Source: Frankiales bacterium (GTDB taxonomy: Bacteria > Actinomycetota > Actinomycetes > Mycobacteriales > SCTD01). Taken from it: a stretch of 51,361 nucleotides of DNA. The DNA is taken from the NCBI GenBank assembly GCA_025465465.1, contig JAODND010000076.1, positions 1 to 51,361 on the forward strand. Direction: 5' to 3'. The notes under the pieces are model-generated. The model did not search any database. It saw only the letters and a list, made by a program, of their open reading frames with translations, and was not told the origin of the DNA. The first letter of the stretch is position 1; each line of letters begins with the position of its first letter. Positions 9,211-17,619 of this stretch are shown one piece after another. A program made the position numbers and the translations under genes.

Positions 9211-10113
9211 TCAGTCGCGGGGGGGCTGGTCGGCGAGAAAGCGCTCGAGCTCGGCGCCCAGTTCGTCGGCGCTGGGCAGCTGCGACTCGTCGAGCAGCGA
9301 GCGTCCGTGGCCGGACACGAAGGCGTCGTACTGCACCTCGAGCTGGTGGACGATCTCAGCCACCTCCGGGGAGCCGGCGACCTGCTCGTCGATGGCCCGG
9401 CGGGTCTCGTCGGCAGCCTCGTCGAGCGCGTCCGACGGGAGCCGCAACGAACCTGCCCTCGCGACCTCGCGGACGAGCTGGGCCGCGGCTGCGGGGTAGG
9501 CGGCCTGCGACACGTAGTGCGGCACGTGCACCGCGAACCCCATCGCCTCGAAGCCGGCCTCGCCCAGGCGCAGCTCGAGCAGGTGGCCGGCGCTCGCCGG
9601 CACCTGCACGGTCTCGACCCAGGGCGTGTACTCCGCGACCAGCGACGGCGGGGTGGCGTGGGCGATCACCCCGACGGGGCGGGTGTGCGGCAGCCCCATC
9701 GGGATGGCATTGAGGCCGATGCTGCGCGTGACACCCAGCACCCGGCAGACCTGCTCGACGGCAATCGAGAACCGCTCCCACTGCACGTCGGGCTCTGGGC
9801 CGGCGAGCACGAGGAACGGCCTGCCGTCGAGGTCGTGGACGAGGTGGATGGCGAGGACCGGGGAGTCGTAGGAGTCCCAGTGGTCGCGCGAGAAGACCAT
9901 CATCGGCCGCCGAGCGCGGTAGTCGAAGAGCTGGTCGTGGTCGAACCGCACGACGACCCGGCTGTCGAGCTCCGACAGCAGGTGGTCGGCCGCCAGCTTG
10001 CGGGCGCCACCGGCGTCGATGAAGCCGTCCAGCGCCTGCACCAGCACCACGCCGTCCAGGTCGGGACGACCGGGGTCCAGGTCGTAGAGCTCGCTCGGGT
10101 CCAGCTTCTTCAT
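9211..10113 (-). CDS. PAC2 family protein
   Basis: The 300-residue protein starts at ATG 10113 with GGAAGG about ten bases upstream. The sequence (V-L-V-Q-A-L-D-G-F-I-D-A-G-G near residue 25, then F-D-Y-R-A-R-R-P-M-M and G-L-P-H-T-R-P) is typical of the actinobacterial PAC2 family, related to eukaryotic proteasome-assembly chaperone 2. Many Actinobacteria have proteasomes, but a direct role for these proteins has not been established. The C-terminal 60 residues are acidic and helical. It diverges by 54 bases from the PIG-L deacetylase. Confidence 0.85.
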   Translation of the reverse strand: MKKLDPSELYDLDPGRPDLDGVVLVQALDGFIDAGGARKLAADHLLSELDSRVVVRFDHDQLFDYRARRPMMVFSRDHWDSYDSPVLAIHLVHDLDGRPFLVLAGPEPDVQWERFSIAVEQVCRVLGVTRSIGLNAIPMGLPHTRPVGVIAHATPPSLVAEYTPWVETVQVPASAGHLLELRLGEAGFEAMGFAVHVPHYVSQAAYPAAAAQLVREVARAGSLRLPSDALDEAADETRRAIDEQVAGSPEVAEIVHQLEVQYDAFVSGHGRSLLDESQLPSADELGAELERFLADQPPRD

Positions 10114-10167
10114 GCGCACATCCTTCCGTACGGGAACAACGTCGCACGGTCGGCGTTCACTTCCCAT

Positions 10168-10893
10168 ATGACGGACCAGAGGGTCGAGCGAGCGCTGGCG
10201 GTCGTGGCGCACCCCGACGACATCGACTTCGGCGCCGCGGGCACGATCGCGACCTGGGTGGACGAGGGCATCGAGGTCAGCTACCTGCTGTGCACCAACG
10301 GCGACGCCGGCGGCTTCGACCCGGCCGTGCCGCGCTCGGAGATCGCGGGCATCCGCCAGGAGGAGCAGCTGGCCGCGGCCAAGGAGGTCGGCGTCACCGA
10401 CGTCCGGTTCCTCGGCTACCCCGACGGGCAGCTGGTGCCGTCGTTCGAGCTGCGCCGTGACATCAGCCGGGTGATCCGCCAGGTGCGCCCGCAGCGGCTG
10501 CTGATGCAGAGCCCCGAGATCAACTGGGAGCGCCTCGGCGCCTCCCACCCCGACCACCGCGCGTCGGGCGAGGCCACGCTCAACGCCGTCTACCCCGACG
10601 CCCGCAACCCCTTCACGCACGTGGAGCTGCTGCGGGACGAGGGCCTCGAGGCCTGGACCGTGCACGACGTCTGGGTGATGGCCGCTGGTCAGACCGGTGG
10701 CGCGAACCGCTGGGTCGACGTCACCGACACCTTCGACCGCAAGGTCGCTGCGCTCCGGCGGCACGTCAGCCAGACCTCCCACATGGACGACCTCGAGGGC
10801 ATGCTGCGGGGCTGGCTCGGCACCAATGCCGGGTACGGCGGGCTGCCCGAGGGCCGGCTCGCCGAGTCGTTCCGCGTGGTGGCCGTCCCGTAG
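10168..10893 (+). CDS. PIG-L family deacetylase
   Basis: The 241-residue protein from ATG 10168 has the zinc-site motif A-H-P-D-D near residue 14 and the second histidine motif H-P-D-H-R-A-S-G-E-A near residue 125. The family includes GlcNAc-PI deacetylases and the mycothiol enzymes MshB and Mca. At this length and with no further diagnostic motif I cannot choose between mycothiol-conjugate amidase-like and general N-acetyl sugar deacetylase activity. It is cytoplasmic, with no signal peptide. The stop lies three bases from the end of the convergent small membrane gene. Confidence 0.9.
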   Translation: MTDQRVERALAVVAHPDDIDFGAAGTIATWVDEGIEVSYLLCTNGDAGGFDPAVPRSEIAGIRQEEQLAAAKEVGVTDVRFLGYPDGQLVPSFELRRDISRVIRQVRPQRLLMQSPEINWERLGASHPDHRASGEATLNAVYPDARNPFTHVELLRDEGLEAWTVHDVWVMAAGQTGGANRWVDVTDTFDRKVAALRRHVSQTSHMDDLEGMLRGWLGTNAGYGGLPEGRLAESFRVVAVP

Positions 10894-10896
10894 TCC

Positions 10897-11208
10897 TCAG
10901 CCCTCGTGGGCGCCCTGGTAGCCGCCGAGCCTGCCCGTGCGCTCGTCCATCGGGGCGAGCCCGACCGGCACCAGCCAGCAGAGGAACGGCACCGGGACGA
11001 GCAGCAGCGCGCTGTGCCGCAGCGTGAGGTAGGCCAGCACACCGGCGAGCCCGGTGAGGGTCAGCTGGACGGCCCCCCAGCGGCCGGCCGAGAAGCGCCG
11101 CCGCTCCGCCATGTCGACAGCGACCACGAACGGCGCCGCGGTGAACAGCGCCGCAAGGGCCGCAGCCGCCAGCACCACCACGACGGCGAACAGCACCGTC
11201 ACCAGCAT
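10897..11208 (-). CDS. Small membrane protein of unknown function
   Basis: The 103-residue protein has three likely membrane helices: an N-terminal one rich in V/A/L, a middle one (L-T-L-T-G-L-A-G-V-L-A-Y-L) and one near residue 75 (L-L-L-V-P-V-P-F-L-C-W-L-V-P-V-G). ATG 11208 is preferred because AGGTGG sits five bases upstream; GTG 11217 is the alternative. The C-terminus is short, glycine-rich and probably cytoplasmic. I do not recognise the family and see no catalytic motif. Confidence 0.65.
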   Translation of the reverse strand: MLVTVLFAVVVVLAAAALAALFTAAPFVVAVDMAERRRFSAGRWGAVQLTLTGLAGVLAYLTLRHSALLLVPVPFLCWLVPVGLAPMDERTGRLGGYQGAHEG

Positions 11209-11248
11209 CGAACCCACCTGGTGACCCTAGCCTCGCTAGCCTGCGCAG

Positions 11249-11866
11249 GTGCCACGACGACCCGCTGCCGGCGGCGGCTTCTGGGTCACCGTGCCCCCGG
11301 GGCGGCTGCAGCGCTGGCTCGACGGCTTCGCCGAGCGCCATGGCGCTGTGACCACGGCTGCCGGCCCGGACGAGGTGCTCCTCACGGCCGCGGACGGGGC
11401 GGAGGCGCTCCTCGAGGTGCCGTTCGCCCCCTTGGTCGGGGAGCTCGTCGGGCACGTGCTGGCGGACCGCACGGTCGGCGTCCTGCTCGTGCGCAAGGGC
11501 GGGCACGCCGCCGGCGTCTTCGTCGGCGACCGCCTGGTGGCGAGCAAGGTGGGCAGCCGCCACGTGCAAGGTCGTACGGCGGCCGGCGGCTGGTCTCAGC
11601 AGCGGTTCGCCCGGCGGCGCGACGGCCAGGCCGTCGTCGCGATGCAGGCGGCCGCGGACACGGCGGTCCGCCTCTTCGCCGGCCATCGGCTGGACGCCGT
11701 GGTGACCGGTGGTGACCGCAGCGCCGTCGACGACGTGCTGCGGGACCCGAGGCTGCAGGACCTCCCGGTCAGCGGCCGCCTGCTCGACGTACCCGATCCT
11801 CGCCTGAGCGTGCTGACGGCGGTGCCCTACAGGGACATCTGGATCCGGGTGCGCGAGCCGGAGTGA
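11249..11866 (+). CDS. acVLRF1 family peptidyl-tRNA hydrolase / release-factor-like protein
   Basis: The 205-residue protein from GTG 11249 fits the actinobacterial VLRF1 family, related to eukaryotic Vms1/ANKZF1 and the eRF1 fold. The core contains V-L-L-V-R-K-G-G-H-A-A-G-V-F and then the loop G-R-T-A-A-G-G-W-S-Q-Q-R-F-A-R-R-R, where the glycine/glutamine element corresponds to the eRF1 GGQ-type catalytic loop. Family members are thought to cleave peptidyl-tRNA on stalled ribosomes; bacterial function remains mostly inferred. Its 3' end overlaps the convergent Asp-box gene by 40 bases. I am fairly confident of the family and less of the role. Confidence 0.8.
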   Translation: MPRRPAAGGGFWVTVPPGRLQRWLDGFAERHGAVTTAAGPDEVLLTAADGAEALLEVPFAPLVGELVGHVLADRTVGVLLVRKGGHAAGVFVGDRLVASKVGSRHVQGRTAAGGWSQQRFARRRDGQAVVAMQAAADTAVRLFAGHRLDAVVTGGDRSAVDDVLRDPRLQDLPVSGRLLDVPDPRLSVLTAVPYRDIWIRVREPE

Positions 11867-13542
11867 CCGACGTAGCGCCGGCCGGCGACGGCGGCGAGCA
11901 GCAGCAGTCCGAGCCCGGCGAGGCCGGCCCGACCGCCCGTCGCGGCCAGTCCCCCACCGACCGTCGGCGCTGCCGCCACGGGAACGGTGACCGCGGTGGT
12001 GGTCGCCCGGGAGGCCTTGGCGGTGCCCGTCGCGGTGCCGATGACCGCGACCCAGGTGGTCTGGTGGTGCAGCGTCGTGGCGCTCGGGACGTCCGGAGCG
12101 GCGGCCCGGCTGTTGGGCGCGTAGGACTCGCAGCGGACGACGTAGGTGAGGCCGCCTGACGTGGCCACCTGGTCGTAGTCACCCTGGAACAGGCCGCCGC
12201 GCGAGAACGCGCCGAAGCGGACGTCGCTCGGTGAGAGGTCGACCTTCAGGGGCGTCCCGAAGTGCAGTCCGTGGTCGGTCGAGCGCGCGAGGTAGGTGTT
12301 CACGTCTCGGCTGTAGCTGTCCACGAGGTTGCTCGCCGACTCCTGGCGCTGCCGCCAGACCACGTCGACGGTGCCGTCCTTGTGGACGGCCACGCTCGGG
12401 TTGTAGTGGTCGAGGTCGTCGTTGGTCTTGCCCGGGTTGACGCGGACCGGGTTGGACCACTGGAAACCGTTGTCGCTCCAGGCCAGCACCGCGTCGTTGG
12501 CCGCGTCGGTGCGGAAGTAGCTGTCCTCCCACACGACGTAGATGCGGCCGGTCACGGGATCCACGTCCGCGGACAGCAGGCTGCCGGCGCGCTGGTGACG
12601 GACCGAGTTGCCGGTGTAGGTGCGGACACTGGCGACGACCGCCTGCGGCAGCGGGACGCCCGTCGGGATCGTGCCGGCGCCGACGAACGTCGCGCTGGAC
12701 ACCTTGGACAGGCCGGACACGGCCTCGCCGAGCTCGTCGCCGGGACCGAGGGTGATCGCCGGCGGTGCCGCCTGGGACATGAACGCGACGAACAGGTCAC
12801 CGTTGGGCTTGACCACGGGGTAGGCCGAGATGCCCTGGCCGGCGTAGGCGTTCGGCGCATAGACAGGGCTCGCGGGCACCCAGGTCTTGCCCTGGTCGTC
12901 GGAGTACTTCACGATCACGCCGGCCACCCGGTCCCAGGTGACGTAGACCCGACCGTGGTGGTGGCCGCCTTCGGTGCCGTTGTCGACGACCACCCAGTTC
13001 TTGTCGTTGAGCCCGCCACCGGGGTCGTTCTGGACGATGTCGACGGGACCCCAGGTCTTGCCGCCGTCGAGGCTGGTGTTGTTGACGATCGCGCTCTGGA
13101 GCCCGCCGCCCGAGGTGTCGTCGAAGATGAGCGAGCTGAAGTAGACCTGGTTGTGGTCGCCGAAGGCCACGACCGCGTCCGACGCCCGGTCGAACGTGCC
13201 GCCGTGACCCGTGGTGAGCCCGGGGATGATGCCGTTCTTCCAGGTCTTCCCGCCGTCGAACGTCGTCGCATAGCCGTTGGTCGCGTCGCCGCCCGCGTCG
13301 ACCCGCCCGACCTGGAAGCCGAGCACCGCATTGAGTGGGTTCTTGGGGTTGACCGCGATCGAGGGCTCGATCGTGGTGTCGGCCTGCTCCGGCGCCACGT
13401 GCTTCGCCAGCGCGTCGAACCCGGCCAGGTGGTCGCGGAGCAGGATCGGCTGGCCGGCCTTCACGGTGGCGGCCTGCCCGGCGGGCGCGGCGAGCAGGAC
13501 AGGCGCGAGGACAACGGGGACGACGAGCAGTGGCCACCTCAT
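11827..13542 (-). CDS. Secreted Asp-box (sialidase-like) protein with LAATG sorting signal
   Basis: The 571-residue protein starts at ATG 13542, where a signal peptide begins (M-R-W-P-L-L-V-V-P-V, then cleavage near G-Q-A-A). Five Asp-box-like repeats are visible, including F-D-G-G-K-T-W, L-D-G-G-K-T-W, S-D-D-Q-G-K-T-W, S-D-N-G-F-Q-W and S-T-D-H-G. They indicate a six-bladed beta-propeller like sialidases and other exo-glycosidases, though the sialidase arginine triad was not identified. The C-terminus has L-A-A-T-G (532-536), a hydrophobic helix and a basic tail, a sortase E-type anchor. The last 40 coding bases overlap acVLRF1 on the other strand. A paralogue-like gene lies at 21838. Confidence 0.85.
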   Translation of the reverse strand: MRWPLLVVPVVLAPVLLAAPAGQAATVKAGQPILLRDHLAGFDALAKHVAPEQADTTIEPSIAVNPKNPLNAVLGFQVGRVDAGGDATNGYATTFDGGKTWKNGIIPGLTTGHGGTFDRASDAVVAFGDHNQVYFSSLIFDDTSGGGLQSAIVNNTSLDGGKTWGPVDIVQNDPGGGLNDKNWVVVDNGTEGGHHHGRVYVTWDRVAGVIVKYSDDQGKTWVPASPVYAPNAYAGQGISAYPVVKPNGDLFVAFMSQAAPPAITLGPGDELGEAVSGLSKVSSATFVGAGTIPTGVPLPQAVVASVRTYTGNSVRHQRAGSLLSADVDPVTGRIYVVWEDSYFRTDAANDAVLAWSDNGFQWSNPVRVNPGKTNDDLDHYNPSVAVHKDGTVDVVWRQRQESASNLVDSYSRDVNTYLARSTDHGLHFGTPLKVDLSPSDVRFGAFSRGGLFQGDYDQVATSGGLTYVVRCESYAPNSRAAAPDVPSATTLHHQTTWVAVIGTATGTAKASRATTTAVTVPVAAAPTVGGGLAATGGRAGLAGLGLLLLAAVAGRRYVGHSGSRTRIQMSL

Positions 13543-13604
13543 GGAGGGCTCTTCGTCGTGCGGCCCCGTTCTCCTGCCTGGTGTTTCAGCGGCAGGATGT
13601 CGGT

Positions 13605-15023
13605 GTGTCGGCAATCGGGTACGGCGAAGCGCGCGGCAAGTGGGTGCTGGCCACCGCGGTCCTCGGCTCCGCGATGGTGTTCATCGACGGCACGGTCGTC
13701 AACGTGGCACTCCCGCACGTCGGCGAGGACCTGCACGCATCGCTGTCGGGGCTGACCTGGACGGTCAACGGCTACACCCTGACGCTGGCCTCCCTGATCC
13801 TGCTCGGCGGCTCGCTGGGCGACCGCTTCGGTCGCAAGCGCGTCTTCGTCATCGGCGTGGCGTGGTTCGCCGGGGCGTCCCTGCTGTGCGGGCTCGCACC
13901 CGACGTCCGCACCCTGATCGCCGCCCGGGCGCTGCAGGGCGTGGGCGGTGCCCTGCTGACCCCGGGCAGCCTGGCGCTGCTGCAGTCGTCGTTCCGGCCC
14001 GAGGACCGTGCTCGCGCCATCGGCGCCTGGTCCGGCCTGGCCGGTATCGCCGGCGCGGGCGGGCCGTTCCTCGGCGGCTGGCTGGTCGAGGCCGCCTCCT
14101 GGCGATGGATCTTCCTGGTCAACCTGCCCGTCGCCGTCGCCGTCGTCGCCATGGCGGCGCGACACGTGCCCGAGTCGCGCGATCCCACCGCGTCCCGCAG
14201 CGTCGATGTGGCGGGCGCGACGGTCGGGGCACTCGGCCTCGGTGCCCTGACGGAAGGCCTGATCGGCTGGCAGGACCACGGCCCCGGCTCGCCGCTGGTG
14301 CTGGCAGCTCTCGCACTGGGAGCTGTCGGCCTCGCCGGCTTCGTGCTCCGCGAACGGCAGGCGGCCGAGCCGATGCTGCCGCTCGGGATCTTCCGCTCCC
14401 GGGTGTTCAGCGCGACGAACGCCGTGACCTTCGTGGTCTACGCCGCGCTCGGTGGGGTCTTCTTCTGGCTCGTGCTCTTCCTGCAGGTGGTGGCGGGGTT
14501 CACGCCGGTGTCAGCCGGCTTGGCCCTCATCCCGGTGACCGTGCTCATGCTGGTGCTGTCACCGCGGGCCGGAGCGCTCGCGACGCGCACCGGGCCGAGA
14601 CTTCCGATGACCGTCGGTCCGCTGCTCTGCGCCCTCGGCGTCGGGTGGCTGTCCCAGCTGCCGCTGCAGGCCTCGTACCTCTCCGACGTGCTGCCGCCGG
14701 TCGTGCTGTTCGGCCTCGGGCTGTCCGCCACGGTCGCACCGCTGACGGCGACGGTGCTGGCCGCGACGGCCGACGAGCACGCCGGGCTGGCCAGCGGCGT
14801 CAACAACGCGGTCGCGCGCGTCGGGGGACTGCTCGCTGTGGCGGTGCTGCCCCTCGTGGCGGGGCTGCATGGGAATGCCTACGCCAGCCCGCGCCTGCTC
14901 GTCGAGCCGTATCGCATCGCGATGGCCTGCTGCGCAGGGTTTCTCGTGCTCGGCGGCGCGCTCTCATGGGCATTCGTCACGGTCCCGGCCGTCGGGATGC
15001 CTGCCGACCGCGAGAGCGGCTAG
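13605..15023 (+). CDS. MFS transporter, DHA2 drug-efflux type (EmrB/QacA-like)
   Basis: The 472-residue protein starts at GTG 13605 with GGCAGGA about eight bases upstream. TM1 has the family motif F-I-D-G-T-V-V-N-V-A-L-P, the loop after TM2 has G-D-R-F-G-R-K-R, and TM5 carries the antiporter motif region G-I-A-G-A-G-G-P-F-L-G-G. About 14 membrane helices are expected. Such proteins export drugs or metabolites with proton antiport; the substrate is unknown. It diverges by 62 bases from the Asp-box gene and overlaps the convergent ddl stop by four bases. Confidence 0.9.
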   Translation: MSAIGYGEARGKWVLATAVLGSAMVFIDGTVVNVALPHVGEDLHASLSGLTWTVNGYTLTLASLILLGGSLGDRFGRKRVFVIGVAWFAGASLLCGLAPDVRTLIAARALQGVGGALLTPGSLALLQSSFRPEDRARAIGAWSGLAGIAGAGGPFLGGWLVEAASWRWIFLVNLPVAVAVVAMAARHVPESRDPTASRSVDVAGATVGALGLGALTEGLIGWQDHGPGSPLVLAALALGAVGLAGFVLRERQAAEPMLPLGIFRSRVFSATNAVTFVVYAALGGVFFWLVLFLQVVAGFTPVSAGLALIPVTVLMLVLSPRAGALATRTGPRLPMTVGPLLCALGVGWLSQLPLQASYLSDVLPPVVLFGLGLSATVAPLTATVLAATADEHAGLASGVNNAVARVGGLLAVAVLPLVAGLHGNAYASPRLLVEPYRIAMACCAGFLVLGGALSWAFVTVPAVGMPADRESG

Positions 15024-16120
15024 CCGCCGATCTGGCCGAGCTTGCCGGCCATGCCGCCGGCAGCACGCAGCGCGGCACCTGGCTCGAAGGGCGCCGGCGA
15101 CGCCACGTTGAAGGAGCGCTTCGCCTCCTCGACGGCGCCCATCAGCAGCTCGGCGGCCGGGATCTCCTTGGGCCAGAGATACAGCGACATCGAGCCCGGG
15201 ATGGTGTTGACCTCGTTGACGTGCAGCACGTCGTCGACGAGCAGGAAGTCCAGGCGCCCCAGGCCCTTCAGCCCGGTGACCTCGAGGACGGCTGCCGTGA
15301 GGCGCTCGGCCTCCTTGGTCACCGCGTCCGGCACCTGGGCCGGCAGCTCCCGTGCCGCGCCCACGAGGCCGTCGGTCTGGAGGTACTTCTGGCCGTAGGA
15401 GAAGATGCCCTCCTCCTTCGACGGGGCGAGCGGCTTCTCGAGCAGCGACGTCCGCAGGGACGGGTACGTGGAATAGGCCATGTTGAGGTCGACGGCACCC
15501 TTGCTGAAGGGCTCGAGCACGACCCCCTGGCGGAGGTGCACGGAGGTCCTGGCGAGCGCCCGCGCGGTGTCGACGTCCTCGACGACCTCGATGCCGATGC
15601 TCGAGCCGCCGAACCGCGGCTTGACGATGTAGGGGCCGGCGAACGGGACGTTCTCCGCACCGAGCGCCACCCGCGGCAGGGTCGGCAGCCCGCTCGAGCG
15701 GAGCACGGCACCGAAGGCCAGCTTGTCCATGCCGAGGGCGGCCAGCGCAGCCGGGCCACCCGTCAGCGGGATGCCGAGCTGGTCGAAGACGGAGTTGAGC
15801 CCGCCGTTCTCACCAGCCCCGCCGTGGCAGCAGTTGAGCGCTGCGTCGAGGACCAGCGGCTTGGCTGCGCCGAGCCCCTTCTTGGGGAGCTGGAAGCCCG
15901 CGCCCAGCGAGACCTCGAGCTTGGTGCCGGCCTTGGGTGCGCCCTCGAGGAAGTCCTTCGCCTCGGAGCCCGCCGGGCACTGCACCCAGTCGCCCGTGCG
16001 GGTCCAGTAGAGCGGTGCGACGTCGTGCCCGGCCCCGCGCAGCACCCGCTCGCACAGCAGCCCGGTGAGGATCGAGATGTCGTGCTCAGGCGAAGGCCCG
16101 CCGAAGACGATCGCCAGCAA
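15020..16120 (-). CDS. ddl: D-alanine--D-alanine ligase (ATP-grasp)
   Basis: The 366-residue protein starts at TTG 16120, preceded by GGAG within the junction to the MurF-like gene eight bases upstream. Motifs are complete: G-G-x-S-P-E-H-D-I-S at the N-terminus, C-H-G-G-A-G-E-N-G (Ddl signature 1), the ATP-binding loop K-P-R-F-G-G-S-S-I-G, and E-V-N-T-I-P-G-S, which supplies the Mg-binding Glu and Asn. It would join two D-alanines for peptidoglycan. It is the last of four tightly packed minus-strand genes (Ddl-like, hydrolase, MurF-like, Ddl). Either this is the housekeeping Ddl, or the pathway makes a different dipeptide; the operon favours a dedicated pair with the Mur-type ligase. Confidence 0.9.
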   Translation of the reverse strand: MLAIVFGGPSPEHDISILTGLLCERVLRGAGHDVAPLYWTRTGDWVQCPAGSEAKDFLEGAPKAGTKLEVSLGAGFQLPKKGLGAAKPLVLDAALNCCHGGAGENGGLNSVFDQLGIPLTGGPAALAALGMDKLAFGAVLRSSGLPTLPRVALGAENVPFAGPYIVKPRFGGSSIGIEVVEDVDTARALARTSVHLRQGVVLEPFSKGAVDLNMAYSTYPSLRTSLLEKPLAPSKEEGIFSYGQKYLQTDGLVGAARELPAQVPDAVTKEAERLTAAVLEVTGLKGLGRLDFLLVDDVLHVNEVNTIPGSMSLYLWPKEIPAAELLMGAVEEAKRSFNVASPAPFEPGAALRAAGGMAGKLGQIGG

Positions 16121-16128
16121 GGGAGCTC

Positions 16129-17619
16129 CTACGGGTAGTGGTCCGGAAGGTCGTTCTCGAACAGTACGACGTCACCGACTGCCGACCGCCGCTCCACGAG
16201 AGCCACGGCCTCGGGCCGGGTGCGGACGCAGACGACATCGGTGCTGCCGCCTGCGGCACCCTTGCGGAGCGCCGCACGGTTGGTGCTCCCCACGACGATC
16301 AAGGACGACACCATGGCGTCCCTCACAGCGCTGCCCAGCTCGGCATTGCGCAGCCGCTGGACGCTGCCCAGCTCGACCATGCCCGGTGTCACGACGTGCA
16401 CCCGGCCGCCCGAACGCTGGGCGAGGGCGACCGCCCGTCGGACCGCCGCTGCAGCCCCGACCGGGTTGGAGTTGTAGGTGTCGTCGAGGATCCAGCTGCC
16501 GCCGGGCTGCTCGATCGGCTCGAGGCGGTGGGCGACGGTCGGCAGGGTGGCGAGCCGCCCCAGCAGCAGCCGGGGGTCGTCACCGAGCGCCACCGCCGCA
16601 CCGACCGCACAGGCCGCATTGGTGGGGTGCACCGACTCGGGCAGCGATGCATCGCCGAGGTCGTGCCCGCCGACGAGCAGGCGACCGTCGACGATGGCCA
16701 CGTCGGCGGACCGGTCCGTGATCGAGCAGCGGACGACCTGCTTGCCGCTCAGCCGGTCGGCAAGTCCGAGCAGCTTGTCGTCGTCGACGTTGAGGACGAC
16801 GGCACGGGCCTTGACGGTGATCTCGGTCTTCGCGGCGAGCACGCCGTCGCGGGTGCCCATCCGCTGCAGGTGCATCTCGCCGATCGCCGTGAGGACGGCG
16901 ATGTCGGGAGGGAAGACCTCGCAGAGCCCCTTGATCTCCCCGGGGCCGTAGGTGCCCATCTCGGCGACGAAGACCTCGGTCCCGGGAACGAGGCCCTCGT
17001 TGACCGCGCGCGACAGCCCCATCGCGTTGTTGAACGACGCGGGGCTCGCCAGCACCGTGTGGGTGCCCGAGAGCAGGTGGGCGAGATAGTTCTTCGTCGT
17101 CGTCTTTCCATAGGAGCCCGTGATGGCGATGACAGTCGGCCGGACCCGCGCGACCTTCTGCTGGGCCTGCTCCAGGAAGGTCTTGGACAGCCGCTTCTCC
17201 AACGGCATGACCAGGTAGAGCGCACCGTCGACGAGGGTCGGCAGCAGCAGCGACGTCAGCGCCGCGAACGCGGGACCCCAGACGCCCACGGCAAGGACCA
17301 GCAGGCCGAGCAGGATGCTGAGCCGGCGCACCCGCGGTGTCCACGCGAGCTTGGAGGTGCGGCCGCGATAGGGCAGGCCGACCGGCGTCAGCTGCGCGAG
17401 CACCGCGGCGGCGACGAACCACCAGTCGCTGCCCAGCACACCGAGCACGAAGGCAGCCAGCACCGGCACGACGAGCAGGGCCGACAGCCGCGAGCGGCTG
17501 AGCCACAGCTGATCGGCCCAGGACGCGGTGCCGGCGAGGTAGTGCTCGCGCTGCGCGACCCGCAGCCACCGGGGCGCACCGAGCACCGTGGCCAGCAGGC
17601 AGAGAGCGGTCGCGATCAC
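16129..17619 (-). CDS. Membrane-anchored MurF-like Mur ligase
   Basis: The 496-residue protein starts at GTG 17619, overlapping the hydrolase TGA as GTGA, so translation is probably coupled. Residues 1-130 are not the usual MurF UDP-binding domain but about four hydrophobic segments (near 1-15, 46-63, 66-80, 100-130). The Mur catalytic core follows: P-loop I-T-G-S-Y-G-K-T-T-T-K at 166-176, A-E-M-G near 215, H-L-Q-R near 255, and the C-terminal D-D-T-Y-N-S-N-P motif, very like MurF. It should ligate an amino acid or dipeptide to a carboxylate-bearing substrate at the inner membrane face. A standard MurF would have a soluble N-domain, so the acceptor may be membrane-linked. Confidence 0.85.
   Translation of the reverse strand: MIATALCLLATVLGAPRWLRVAQREHYLAGTASWADQLWLSRSRLSALLVVPVLAAFVLGVLGSDWWFVAAAVLAQLTPVGLPYRGRTSKLAWTPRVRRLSILLGLLVLAVGVWGPAFAALTSLLLPTLVDGALYLVMPLEKRLSKTFLEQAQQKVARVRPTVIAITGSYGKTTTKNYLAHLLSGTHTVLASPASFNNAMGLSRAVNEGLVPGTEVFVAEMGTYGPGEIKGLCEVFPPDIAVLTAIGEMHLQRMGTRDGVLAAKTEITVKARAVVLNVDDDKLLGLADRLSGKQVVRCSITDRSADVAIVDGRLLVGGHDLGDASLPESVHPTNAACAVGAAVALGDDPRLLLGRLATLPTVAHRLEPIEQPGGSWILDDTYNSNPVGAAAAVRRAVALAQRSGGRVHVVTPGMVELGSVQRLRNAELGSAVRDAMVSSLIVVGSTNRAALRKGAAGGSTDVVCVRTRPEAVALVERRSAVGDVVLFENDLPDHYP

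Noticed and set aside
7238..9499. A 753-codon open frame on the plus strand opposite pcrA.
   Set aside because: It is a GC-rich shadow frame; its translation is low-complexity and lacks any motif, while pcrA has all helicase motifs.
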